The translations under genes were made by a program, and so were the position numbers. Source: Poritiphilus flavus (GTDB lineage: Bacteria > Bacteroidota > Bacteroidia > Flavobacteriales > Flavobacteriaceae). From it: a stretch of DNA of 64,000 nt. The stretch spans positions 496,001 to 560,000 of the forward strand of contig NZ_WXYO01000001.1 in assembly GCF_009901585.1 (NCBI RefSeq), read 5' to 3'. A model generated the notes under the pieces. The model worked only from the letters and a program-made list of their open reading frames with translations. It did no database searches and had not been told where the DNA came from. Of this stretch, positions 24,206-32,524 are shown piece by piece (the stretch's first letter is position 1; each line of letters opens with the position of its first letter).

Positions 24206-27200
24206 ATGAAAAAACTGACACCGTTATATTTGTTGGCCCTATATGCCTTCTGTTGTATTCAGGTCGGCTGTAGGCGGCAGGGAGAGAACACCAAAGAAGA
24301 TCCACCCGATACTGTATCAAAAGTCTTTACCCTGTTGTCTCCGGAGGAAACCAATGTGCACTTCCAAAACCAGCTCAAAGAAAGTCTTAATGCCAATGTC
24401 CTTGTTTATGAGTATTTGTATAACGGAGGAGGTGTAGCCGCGGCAGACTTTAACGGCGATGCCTTGGTAGACCTGTATTTTACTTCTAATATGGGCGAAA
24501 ACAAATTGTATATCAATGAAGGTGGATTAAAGTTTAAGGAAGTTACGGCTTCCTCCGGCGTCAGTGGAAGGCCCGGCCCCTGGAAAACCGGTATTACCGC
24601 TGCCGATGTAAACGGGGATGGCAGGTTAGATCTCTATCTTTGTTACTCCGGGGCACTGCCGCCGGCAAAGCGACAAAACCAGCTTTTTATCAATACGGGA
24701 AATAAAGATGGCAACATCCCCGTATTTGAAGATCAGGCTGCAAAGTACGGGCTGGACAGTCCGGCCTTTAGCAACCAGGCACACTTCTTTGATTACGACC
24801 AGGATGGAGACCTCGATGCACTGTTATTAAATCACAATCCCAAATCCTTACCCATTCTCAATGTTGCGGCAACTAAAGAATTCCTGAAAAAGGACGATCC
24901 TTTGCAAGGCGTTCGTCTTTACGCTCAGCAGAACGGCACTTTCAAAGATGTTACACAGGAAGCCGGAATCAGTGGTTCTGCCCTTACCTATGGCTTAGGG
25001 CTTGGCATTAGTGATATTGATAATGATGGCTGGCAGGATTTCTATGTATCTAATGATTATGCCGTTCCGGATTATCTGTATATGAACAATGGCGATGGCA
25101 CTTTTACGGACAGGATAAAGGAAAGCATGGGCCATATCAGTCATTTTTCCATGGGTAACGATATTGCGGATATCAATAACGATGGCTTTCAGGACATCAT
25201 CACCCTGGATATGTTACCCGAAGACAACCGAAGGCAAAAGCTACTGCTTAGCCCGGACAACTATGATAAGTTCGACCTGAATGTAAGGAGTGGTTTCCAT
25301 TACCAGTATATGCGAAACATGCTGCAACTCAATAATGGAAACGGTACATTCAGTGAGCTGGGACAATTAGCAGGGATTTCGAATACGGATTGGAGCTGGG
25401 TGGCTCTGCTCGCGGATTACGACAATGATGGTCTAAAGGATCTGTTTGTTACCAATGGGTATTTCCGGGATTACACCAATTTGGATTTTATCAATTATAT
25501 GGACAACTATGTAAAATCCAAAGGAAGGTTACAAAGAACGGATGTGTTGGAGATCATTGAGGAAATGCCTTCCTCCAATGTCACTAACTATCTTTTTTCC
25601 AACCAAAATGGCACTTTGTTTTCAGATAAAACAGCTGCTTTTGGCCTGGATCAGCCAAGTAACAGCAACGGTGCGGCCTATGCCGACCTCGATAATGACG
25701 GAGATCTGGACCTCATCGTTAATAACATAAACAAAGCCGCCGCTATCTACAGAAACAACAGCTCAGACGATCAAAAGAACTATCTGCAAATAGCGCTAAA
25801 AGGAGAAAAACAGAATACCCAAGGCCTTGGAAGCAAGGTGGTGATCCATCACGGAGGGCAAATGCAAAAACTGGAACAAATGCCAACCCGGGGCTATCTA
25901 TCCACAGTTTCTTCGGTACTGCACTTTGGCCTGGGAAATAGCACGAAAATAGATTCACTAAGGGTGCAATGGCCTGGAGGGAAAAAGCAAACGCTTGTAG
26001 ACATCAGCGCAAATCAAAAACTGCAACTTGAAGAACGGAACGCAGAAGAAAAAAACATACGTACTACAGCAAGACCATCTCAATTCCAGGAAGTACCCTC
26101 ACTAATAACACATACAGATCAAAACATTTCCATAAACGATTTTAAGCGTCAGCCGCTACTGCTTTCACAGTTCTCGCATATGGGTCCTTGCCTGACAAAA
26201 GGCGATATAAACAACGACGGACTGGAAGATGTATTTGTAGGAGGCTCTAAAGATCAGAGCGGATCCCTGTTTATGCAGTTAGAAAATGGCAGTTTTAGGA
26301 AACTCAACACTAACTTTCTGGAAGCAGATGCCTCCAGACACGATGCGGATGCCCTCTTTTTTGATGCCAATGCAGATGGATTTCAGGACCTTTATGTTTC
26401 CAGTGGCGGCTATCACAACTTTGAGCCTGAAGACCCACTGCTACAAGATCGTTTGTACCTGGGAGACGGCAAAGGAGATTTTTCCAAAAGCCCTGGCTCA
26501 CTTCCAAAAATGCGTTCCGGCAAAAGCTGTGTAGTTGCTACAGATCTTAATGGGGATGGCGCTCAGGATCTCTTTGTGGGCGGGCGGATAGTTCCGGGTA
26601 GGTATCCGGAAACGCCCGGTAGTTATTTGCTCATAAACGATGGCAAGGGCAATTTTTCGGACCATAGCCATGACCTGACCCAGGGCCTCTCCAATATCGG
26701 CATGGTCACCGATGCGGTATGGACAGACCTGAATAATGATGAACATGAAGATCTTATTGTGGTTGGGGAATGGATGCCCGTTACGGTTTTTATTAATAAG
26801 AATGGAAAGCTCGAAAATGAAACGCTGAACTATTTTGATCAGCTTTACCAGGGTTGGTGGAATACGATCAGCCTGGGTGATTTTAACAACGATGGAAATG
26901 TTGATCTCGTGATCGGCAATATGGGATCGAATATCCAGTTCAGGGTATCTAACGAAAGGCCTGCAGAACTGCTCTATGCCGACTTTGACCGTAATGGCTC
27001 TGTAGACCCCTTGTTTTCCTATTACATAAAGGAAACGAGCTATCCTTACCTTACCCGGGATGAACTGCTGGGGCAACTCACCCATTTGCGCTCCAGGTTT
27101 ACCAGTTATGAAAGCTATGCGGATGCCGGCATCAAAGATATTTTATCAGAGGAGGACTTAGCAGCCGCCAAAAAGCTAACAGTTAATCATCTGGAGACAG

Positions 27201-27565
27201 CTTTGTTTTTAAAAACTTCTGAAGGAAGATTCAAAATGGCCGAACTACCTTTCCAGGCACAGTACTCACCAGTTTATGATATATCGGTATCAGATTTTGA
27301 TAAAGATGGAAATACGGACATGCTCCTTTTCGGCAACAACCACCATTTTAAATTGAGATTGGGAAAATTCGATGCTAACTACGGTATATTTATGAAAGGA
27401 AAAGGCGACGGGAGTTTTGATTATGTCAATCAGTTGGATTCCGGCCTTGAAGTCCGGGGGGCTGTCCGCAGTTCTCTCATCGTAAATGATCGATTATACC
27501 TCAGCGCTCATCAAAAACCTATTAGTTCGTACCTTATAAAACCAAATCCAGATAGCTTATTATGA
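24206..27565 (+). CDS. FG-GAP/VCBS repeat lipoprotein with ASPIC/UnbV domain
   Basis: A 1119-residue surface lipoprotein (lipobox IQVGC, Cys at residue 22). It carries at least 13 FG-GAP/VCBS blades with calcium-loop motifs (DVNGDGRLDLYL, DYDQDGDLDALL, DIDNDGWQDFYV, DLDNDGDLDLIV, DINNDGLEDVFV, DFNNDGNVDLVI), which indicate two seven-bladed propellers. An ASPIC/UnbV domain at about residues 525-615 separates the two sets (LGSKVVIHHGG, SSVLHFGLGNSTKIDSLRVQ, WPGGKKQ). Proteins of this CRTAC1-like type are exported and calcium-binding; no enzymatic activity is established. The gene overlaps the haloperoxidase-type gene by 4 bp, so their products are made together and may act together. Confidence 0.92.
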   Translation: MKKLTPLYLLALYAFCCIQVGCRRQGENTKEDPPDTVSKVFTLLSPEETNVHFQNQLKESLNANVLVYEYLYNGGGVAAADFNGDALVDLYFTSNMGENKLYINEGGLKFKEVTASSGVSGRPGPWKTGITAADVNGDGRLDLYLCYSGALPPAKRQNQLFINTGNKDGNIPVFEDQAAKYGLDSPAFSNQAHFFDYDQDGDLDALLLNHNPKSLPILNVAATKEFLKKDDPLQGVRLYAQQNGTFKDVTQEAGISGSALTYGLGLGISDIDNDGWQDFYVSNDYAVPDYLYMNNGDGTFTDRIKESMGHISHFSMGNDIADINNDGFQDIITLDMLPEDNRRQKLLLSPDNYDKFDLNVRSGFHYQYMRNMLQLNNGNGTFSELGQLAGISNTDWSWVALLADYDNDGLKDLFVTNGYFRDYTNLDFINYMDNYVKSKGRLQRTDVLEIIEEMPSSNVTNYLFSNQNGTLFSDKTAAFGLDQPSNSNGAAYADLDNDGDLDLIVNNINKAAAIYRNNSSDDQKNYLQIALKGEKQNTQGLGSKVVIHHGGQMQKLEQMPTRGYLSTVSSVLHFGLGNSTKIDSLRVQWPGGKKQTLVDISANQKLQLEERNAEEKNIRTTARPSQFQEVPSLITHTDQNISINDFKRQPLLLSQFSHMGPCLTKGDINNDGLEDVFVGGSKDQSGSLFMQLENGSFRKLNTNFLEADASRHDADALFFDANADGFQDLYVSSGGYHNFEPEDPLLQDRLYLGDGKGDFSKSPGSLPKMRSGKSCVVATDLNGDGAQDLFVGGRIVPGRYPETPGSYLLINDGKGNFSDHSHDLTQGLSNIGMVTDAVWTDLNNDEHEDLIVVGEWMPVTVFINKNGKLENETLNYFDQLYQGWWNTISLGDFNNDGNVDLVIGNMGSNIQFRVSNERPAELLYADFDRNGSVDPLFSYYIKETSYPYLTRDELLGQLTHLRSRFTSYESYADAGIKDILSEEDLAAAKKLTVNHLETALFLKTSEGRFKMAELPFQAQYSPVYDISVSDFDKDGNTDMLLFGNNHHFKLRLGKFDANYGIFMKGKGDGSFDYVNQLDSGLEVRGAVRSSLIVNDRLYLSAHQKPISSYLIKPNPDSLL

Positions 27566-28908
27566 ATACCCGATTATACCGGCATATAACCTGTATCCTG
27601 ATCCTGATTGCCTTACTCATCTCAGCCTGTGAAAGAGAGAAGGAACTCTCAGAACAGGACGTTGCCCTGGAATGGGCAAAAATGTCTCTGTATATCACCC
27701 AATATACTCCTGCAAATTCCCCTACATTCGCCTCCCGAGGATTCGGATATATAGGACTGACTATGTACGAGGCCATAGTTCATGGCTACGATACGCATCA
27801 TTCCATCGCAGAGCAGCTAAACGGATTAAAAGGGCTTCCAAGGCCTGAACAGGATAAGACTTATAATTGGGTATTGGCCATGAATGCAGCCCAGGCAGAT
27901 ATTTTAAAAAGCATTTATCTCCAGACTTCAGAAGAGAACAAACAGCGGATAGATTCGCTGGAGAATGCGGTTTATGAACAGTATTCTAAAAAAGTAGGGG
28001 ACGAAGGAATTGCTGAGCGGTCTGTGGCTTTTGGCAAATCGGTCTCCAAAGCTGTATTTGAATGGTCCAAGACCGACGGTGGCCACAGGGGTTATCTTAG
28101 AAATTTTGATAAGAGCCTGGAACATCCCGAAAGGCCGGGCTCGTGGAAACCACCCTTGTTTGCACAATCCTTCAGTCACCATCCGCTTCACCCGCATTGG
28201 GGCAAAAACCGTACATTCCTGGCAGTTAACGCTACCCTGCCCATCCCGGAAATGATCCCTTACGATACTATTAAAGGCTCTCCGTATTACGAACAATTCA
28301 TACAGGTTTACAAGAAAGACCTGGAATTAACCCAGGAAGAGAAAGAAGCCGCGATCTGGTGGGGAGATGATCCCGATGTAAGCTTTACGCCTCCTGGTCA
28401 TTCCTATTATATTACCACCCTGGCGGTAGAACAGAAGAACCCTTCCCTGATCCGTTGTGCCGAGGCCTATGCCAAGGTCAGCATAGCCGTCGCGGATGCT
28501 TTCATACAATGCTGGAAATGGAAATATCACTTCTTTTCTGAAAGGCCCAATACTTTTATCCCTGAGCATATTGATCAGGAATGGGAGTCCTTTTGGCCGG
28601 ATCCTCCTTTCCCTTCCTTTCCATCAGGACACGCTATCCAGGCCGCTGCCGCAGCCACCACTCTGGAAGAAGTTTTCGGAAAGGAATTTCATTTCGTGGA
28701 TCGGGCTCATGAGGGCAGGGAACGCGATGAAGTGAGGGACACTGATTTCGTGATCAGAAGTTTTGATTCTTTTTGGGCAGCGGCACAGGAAACCGCAGAC
28801 TCCCGCTTCTACGGAGGAATTCATACCCCTCAGGATAACGAAGTTGGACTGGAGGAAGGAGCTAGAATAGCAAATAATGTAGTCTCACTTAAATGGAAAA
28901 CAGATTGA
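27562..28908 (+). CDS. Exported vanadium-haloperoxidase/PAP2-type enzyme
   Basis: A 448-residue lipoprotein (lipobox LISAC, Cys near residue 22) with the full vanadate/phosphate-site signature of the vanadium-dependent haloperoxidase and PAP2 phosphatase superfamily. K321 and R328 form the K-x6-RP motif (KYHFFSERP), PSGH is at 354-357, and S414-R415 with H421 and D425 form SR-x5-H-x3-D (SRFYGGIH, then TPQD). These correspond to all the vanadate-binding residues and the axial His of fungal chloroperoxidase. The protein could oxidise halides with peroxide, or act as an acid phosphatase; sequence does not decide. It is coupled by a 4-bp overlap to the upstream FG-GAP gene and by a 6-bp gap to the next one. 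Confidence 0.88.
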   Translation: MNTRLYRHITCILILIALLISACEREKELSEQDVALEWAKMSLYITQYTPANSPTFASRGFGYIGLTMYEAIVHGYDTHHSIAEQLNGLKGLPRPEQDKTYNWVLAMNAAQADILKSIYLQTSEENKQRIDSLENAVYEQYSKKVGDEGIAERSVAFGKSVSKAVFEWSKTDGGHRGYLRNFDKSLEHPERPGSWKPPLFAQSFSHHPLHPHWGKNRTFLAVNATLPIPEMIPYDTIKGSPYYEQFIQVYKKDLELTQEEKEAAIWWGDDPDVSFTPPGHSYYITTLAVEQKNPSLIRCAEAYAKVSIAVADAFIQCWKWKYHFFSERPNTFIPEHIDQEWESFWPDPPFPSFPSGHAIQAAAAATTLEEVFGKEFHFVDRAHEGRERDEVRDTDFVIRSFDSFWAAAQETADSRFYGGIHTPQDNEVGLEEGARIANNVVSLKWKTD

Positions 28909-28914
28909 AATCAA

Positions 28915-30633
28915 ATGTTCAGCCTGACAAATAATATTCGATTTTCGTCATTTATGACATTGCTGGTCGCGGCAACAATGACCAGCCAAACCCCATTTAC
29001 GGATGTGACTGCCGGGGCGGGTATTGATCACCGGTTTAAGGTTTACGAGGGTACTTTCGGAGGAGGGGCGGCCGTGCTTGATATTAATGGAGACGGTTTT
29101 GAGGATCTTTATATCACCGGTGGCATGAACAAAGATGCCGTTTATTTGAATAATGGAGATGGAACCTTTAAGGACATTTACGAGAGTTCAGGGCTCAAAG
29201 TATCTCAGGATTATGTTACCCAGGGTGTGGTAAGCGCCGATGTTAACCGGGATGGTTGGCGGGATCTCTTTATCACCACCATCAATACTACGGATAGCAC
29301 TAATGTCATTCCCAGGGCGAAGAACCTCCTGTTTATCAATAATGGGGACCTTACATTTACGGATGCCACCAGGGAATATCAACTGGATCAGTTGAACTCC
29401 TTTAGTACCGGTGCCTGTTTTGGAGATGTGAATGCTGATGGGTTCCCGGACCTGTTTGTCGGCAATTATTTCCTGGAGTTCGAAGGCAAACTAGGTGTAC
29501 TGAAGGATGAGACCATTGTAAATGCCAACCGAACAGCCAAACCTTACTTGCTGATCAACAAGGAAGGGAAATATTTTGAGAACCAAACAGAGGCCTACGG
29601 TCTGGACCATCAGGGTTTCGGCTTTGGGGGGACCTTTACGGATTTTGACAATGACGGAGATCAGGATCTGCTTGTCAACCAGGATTTTGGATATAAAGCA
29701 GTACCGAATTTTTTATACGAAAACCGTTATCCCAGAAAATCCTTCAGAGATGTGAGTAAATCCACTGCCATGGATCTAAAGATCAATGCCATGGGTTCTG
29801 CTGTGGGGGATTATGACAATAATGGTTTTCTGGACTATTACATAACCAACGTAAAGTTCAATTTCTTTATGGAAAGTCAGGGTTATGATCAGCCCTTTAT
29901 AAACCGTGCCAAGGAATTAGGTGCCTATAGTTTTGCCATTAGTTGGGGTGCTAACTTTGGCGATTTTGATAACGACCAGGATCTTGACCTCTATGTCTCT
30001 AATGGAGACCTTAATCCGAATTGCGTTCCGATGGGCAACTTCTATTTTGAAAATAACAACAGCCTATTTACTGAAAAAGGACGATTGATGGGGGTAAATG
30101 ACTATGGTGTAGGCCGGGGGTCTGTCCTTTTTGACATGGATAATGACGGGGATCTGGATATCCTTGTAGTAAACCAGATCCCTGTAAAGGAGTATCCCAC
30201 GGCTTCGGTTACCACTCTGTTTCGGAACGATATGGACACCGGTAATTGGCTAAAGGTAGCTTTAGACGGGTTATGGGCAGAGAAAAACGGCATTGGCTCT
30301 AAGGTTGAAGTGGTCGTGGGGGAAACCCGTATGATGCGTGAAATAGACGGAGGAGGATCCAGCCACTTGTCTCAAAACTCTGTGATCGCTCATTTTGGGC
30401 TTGGATCCGCAAAAAAGGTGGATTCAGTGATTGTCAGCTGGGCCGGAGGAAAAAAGCAATATATTCTGAACCCTCAAATAAATAGTCTGCTCACCGTAAC
30501 CGAAATCGAAGACAAGACCAATGTGTTTTTTATCGTTCTACCGGTTCTGATAGTCATTGCTTTACTACTCTTTGTTTTGAACAGGCAAAATCGGCTGCCC
30601 CGTTTTAGATCAAAGAAAACTGCCAAATCCTAA
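28915..30633 (+). CDS. FG-GAP/VCBS repeat protein with ASPIC/UnbV domain and C-terminal anchor
   Basis: A 572-residue exported protein: N-terminal signal-like segment (SFMTLLVAATMTSQ), about seven FG-GAP blades with calcium loops (DINGDGFEDLYI, DVNADGFPDLFV, DFDNDGDQDLLV, DMDNDGDLDILV) in residues 30-430, an ASPIC/UnbV domain at about 445-525 (GIGSKVEVVV, IAHFGLGSAKKVDSVIVS), and a C-terminal membrane helix at about 531-553 with a basic tail (RFRSKKTAKS). The single propeller plus anchor differs from the double-propeller lipoprotein two genes upstream. It starts 6 bp after the haloperoxidase-like gene. Its stop codon overlaps that of the convergent polyprenyl synthase gene. Confidence 0.9.
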   Translation: MFSLTNNIRFSSFMTLLVAATMTSQTPFTDVTAGAGIDHRFKVYEGTFGGGAAVLDINGDGFEDLYITGGMNKDAVYLNNGDGTFKDIYESSGLKVSQDYVTQGVVSADVNRDGWRDLFITTINTTDSTNVIPRAKNLLFINNGDLTFTDATREYQLDQLNSFSTGACFGDVNADGFPDLFVGNYFLEFEGKLGVLKDETIVNANRTAKPYLLINKEGKYFENQTEAYGLDHQGFGFGGTFTDFDNDGDQDLLVNQDFGYKAVPNFLYENRYPRKSFRDVSKSTAMDLKINAMGSAVGDYDNNGFLDYYITNVKFNFFMESQGYDQPFINRAKELGAYSFAISWGANFGDFDNDQDLDLYVSNGDLNPNCVPMGNFYFENNNSLFTEKGRLMGVNDYGVGRGSVLFDMDNDGDLDILVVNQIPVKEYPTASVTTLFRNDMDTGNWLKVALDGLWAEKNGIGSKVEVVVGETRMMREIDGGGSSHLSQNSVIAHFGLGSAKKVDSVIVSWAGGKKQYILNPQINSLLTVTEIEDKTNVFFIVLPVLIVIALLLFVLNRQNRLPRFRSKKTAKS

Positions 30634-31604
30634 ACCTTCCGCTGCATCAATTTCTCCCCAATCTGCTTAAAGGCCTTTTTGTTGTTTTCTGAGACCTGCA
30701 TCTCATCCAGGATTTTGAAGGCGTTGGTAGTATAATTCTGAATTTCATCCCTGGCATGCTGGGCTGCTCCTGAGCTCATGTAAATCTCCCTGGTCCGCTC
30801 AATTTTTTCTGTAGGGTCTGTGGGAGTTTGAGTGAATAGCCCTTCCAGTTCCCTGGCGTCGCTCTCCTCTGCAAGCGCTAATGATTTAAGGTAGAGGAAA
30901 GTCTTTTTATTTTCAACAATATCCCCTCCGATGCGTTTACCAAAGGTTTCAGGGTCTCCAAAGGTATCCAGGTAATCGTCCTGAAGCTGAAAGGCTATAC
31001 CCAGGTTTCTTCCGAACTCATAGATATTGGCGCTATCTTCTTTAGAAGCTTTGGCAATAATGGCTCCCATTTTCATGGCCGCGGCAATGAGTACAGCGGT
31101 TTTAAAGGTTATCATTTTCAGATATTCCGTGATGGTCACATCATTCCTGTTTTCAAAATCAACATCGTACTGTTGGCCTTCACAGACTTCAACCGCTGTT
31201 CGGCTGAACAGTTTAAGCAATTCCTTAAAAATATCGCCCTTATAACTTTCCAGACATTGATAAGCCCTTATCAGCATAACATCTCCTGACAGTATCCCGG
31301 TATTGATATCCCATTTCTCATGAACCGTAGTCTTCCCTCTTCTCAAAGGGGCATCGTCCATGATGTCGTCATGAACCAGGGAAAAATTGTGGAAGATCTC
31401 TACAGCCAGAGCGGCATCCAAAGCGGAATGGAAATCCCCTCCGAATAACTCTGAGGTCAACAGTGTTAAGCTGGGCCTCAAACGCTTGCCTCCAAGCCCT
31501 AGGATGTAGGCCATGGGTTCATAGAGACCCAATGGCTCTTTAGCTGCGGTAGACGCTTTCAAATAAGATTCAAAAGCCTCCCGATAAAAATCTAGGTTCT
31601 GCAT
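30630..31604 (-). CDS. Polyprenyl diphosphate synthase
   Basis: A 324-residue trans-prenyltransferase that joins isopentenyl diphosphate units, probably to farnesyl or geranylgeranyl diphosphate for carotenoid and quinone synthesis. Both aspartate-rich motifs are present: DDIMD at 79-83 and DDYLD at 209-213, with GGKRLRP at 38-44 and the KT of FKTA. Only D-D-x-x-D without insertion precedes LRRG, and bulky residues HNF lie before the first motif, but chain length is not safely read. The ATG at 31604 is preferred over an upstream start at 31649, because a perfect TATTTTTG -7 box lies between them. The 3' end overlaps the convergent FG-GAP gene by 4 bp. Confidence 0.92.
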   Translation of the reverse strand: MQNLDFYREAFESYLKASTAAKEPLGLYEPMAYILGLGGKRLRPSLTLLTSELFGGDFHSALDAALAVEIFHNFSLVHDDIMDDAPLRRGKTTVHEKWDINTGILSGDVMLIRAYQCLESYKGDIFKELLKLFSRTAVEVCEGQQYDVDFENRNDVTITEYLKMITFKTAVLIAAAMKMGAIIAKASKEDSANIYEFGRNLGIAFQLQDDYLDTFGDPETFGKRIGGDIVENKKTFLYLKSLALAEESDARELEGLFTQTPTDPTEKIERTREIYMSSGAAQHARDEIQNYTTNAFKILDEMQVSENNKKAFKQIGEKLMQRKV

Positions 31605-31619
31605 CCAGAAAATTTTCCC

Positions 31620-31627
31620 CAAAAATA
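31620..31627 (-). promoter_or_regulatory. Bacteroidota -7 box of the polyprenyl synthase gene
   Basis: On the minus strand the sequence reads TATTTTTG, a full match to TAnnTTTG, 15 bp before the ATG at 31604. It decides the start in favour of the shorter form. No good TTTG lies at -33. Confidence 0.5.
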
Positions 31628-31866
31628 AGGCATGTTTAAAGAATAGCATGCAAGCTGTACGGGTTTCCTGCTGCCAAGAGCCCCTGGTCTTTCCATGATA
31701 TCCCTTTACCGCTCAAAGTTTAATGGGTGGTTTTAAGCCCTTTTTTGACAATTCAGATACTCCTGGTTTTTATGACTGCCTTTTATAGAGCTACTTGCGG
31801 AGCAAAATGAGCATTTAGAATTTTGTCAAAGGGATTTAACAAATAGTTAAAAAAATGTAAAACTTG

Positions 31867-31894
31867 GGAAACTTTTTATGTTTCTTTAGTTTCC
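31867..31894. promoter_or_regulatory. Candidate operator of the efflux TetR regulator
   Basis: GGAAACT at 31867-31873 and AGTTTCC at 31888-31894 form a 7+7 inverted repeat; a third half-site GTTTC at 31880-31884 lies between, so two overlapping palindromes exist. The site sits directly upstream of the -7 box of the tetR operon, suiting autorepression. Confidence 0.6.
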
Positions 31895-31899
31895 TCTGC

Positions 31900-31907
31900 T
31901 ATATTTG
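31900..31907 (+). promoter_or_regulatory. Bacteroidota -7 box of the tetR-efflux operon
   Basis: TATATTTG matches TAnnTTTG fully and TATG sits at the -33 position 19 bp upstream. Transcription would start about 31911-31914, which rules out the GTG at 31907 as start codon and supports the ATG at 31919. Confidence 0.6.
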
Positions 31908-31918
31908 TGGCCCTTAAT

Positions 31919-32524
31919 ATGAAAGAAAAGATATTAGATACGGCCACTGAATTATTCATAGACCTCGGGTTTAAGAGTGTTACTATGGATGACCTGGCCA
32001 ATAAAATGGGTATTTCCAAAAAAACCATCTATACTCATTACGAGAATAAGAACAAGTTGGTAGAAGAAAGTACAAAACATCTTTTCTATACCATTTCAAA
32101 GGGAATTGAAGAAATATGCAGTTTGGCCAAGAACCCTATTGCAGAGCTATACGATATCAAAAAGTTTGCGATGATGCATCTGAAGAACGAGAAATCGTCT
32201 CCTCAATACCAGCTTCAGAAGTATTATCCCAAAATATATGAGACGATCAGCAAGATGGAGTTCGAGGTGATGCGTGAAAGTGTAATGGACAATCTGAGCA
32301 GAGGAATTGCTCAGGGCATATATCGCGAAAATTTAGATATCGATTTTGTCTCTAGAATATACTATAAAGGCGTCACTAGTATAAAGGACCAAAAGCTTTT
32401 CCCCTTGGATAAGTTTCCGATTATTAATCTAATGGACGATTACCTGGAATACCATTTGCGTGGCATTGTAACCCCTAAGGGTAGAAAAATATTAAACGAA
32501 ATCATCAATTCAAATCAACAATAA
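31919..32524 (+). CDS. TetR/AcrR family regulator of efflux operon
   Basis: A 201-residue regulator starting at the ATG 31919. An earlier GTG lies inside the -7 box. The DNA-binding domain spans residues 1-50 (ILDTATELFIDLGFKSVTMD, then MGISKKTIYTHYENKNKLVE). The ligand domain carries MMHLKNEKSSPQYQLQKYYP, a feature shared with TetR proteins that head flavobacterial RND operons. The stop codon is immediately followed by the tolC-like start, so the regulator is the first gene of a four-gene efflux operon and presumably represses it until an effector binds. Confidence 0.92.
   Translation: MKEKILDTATELFIDLGFKSVTMDDLANKMGISKKTIYTHYENKNKLVEESTKHLFYTISKGIEEICSLAKNPIAELYDIKKFAMMHLKNEKSSPQYQLQKYYPKIYETISKMEFEVMRESVMDNLSRGIAQGIYRENLDIDFVSRIYYKGVTSIKDQKLFPLDKFPIINLMDDYLEYHLRGIVTPKGRKILNEIINSNQQ

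Larger units (their letters stand above)
31605..31918. other. Divergent intergenic region with promoters of both neighbours
   Basis: The 314 bp between the polyprenyl synthase and the tetR gene hold no gene. The ends carry the -7 boxes of both genes and, next to tetR, an inverted repeat. The middle 200 bp (about 31650-31860) show nothing recognisable. Confidence 0.6.

Noticed and set aside
31907-31918. GTG start for the efflux TetR gene
   Set aside because: The GTG overlaps the last base of a perfect TATATTTG -7 box and would be upstream of the transcription start.
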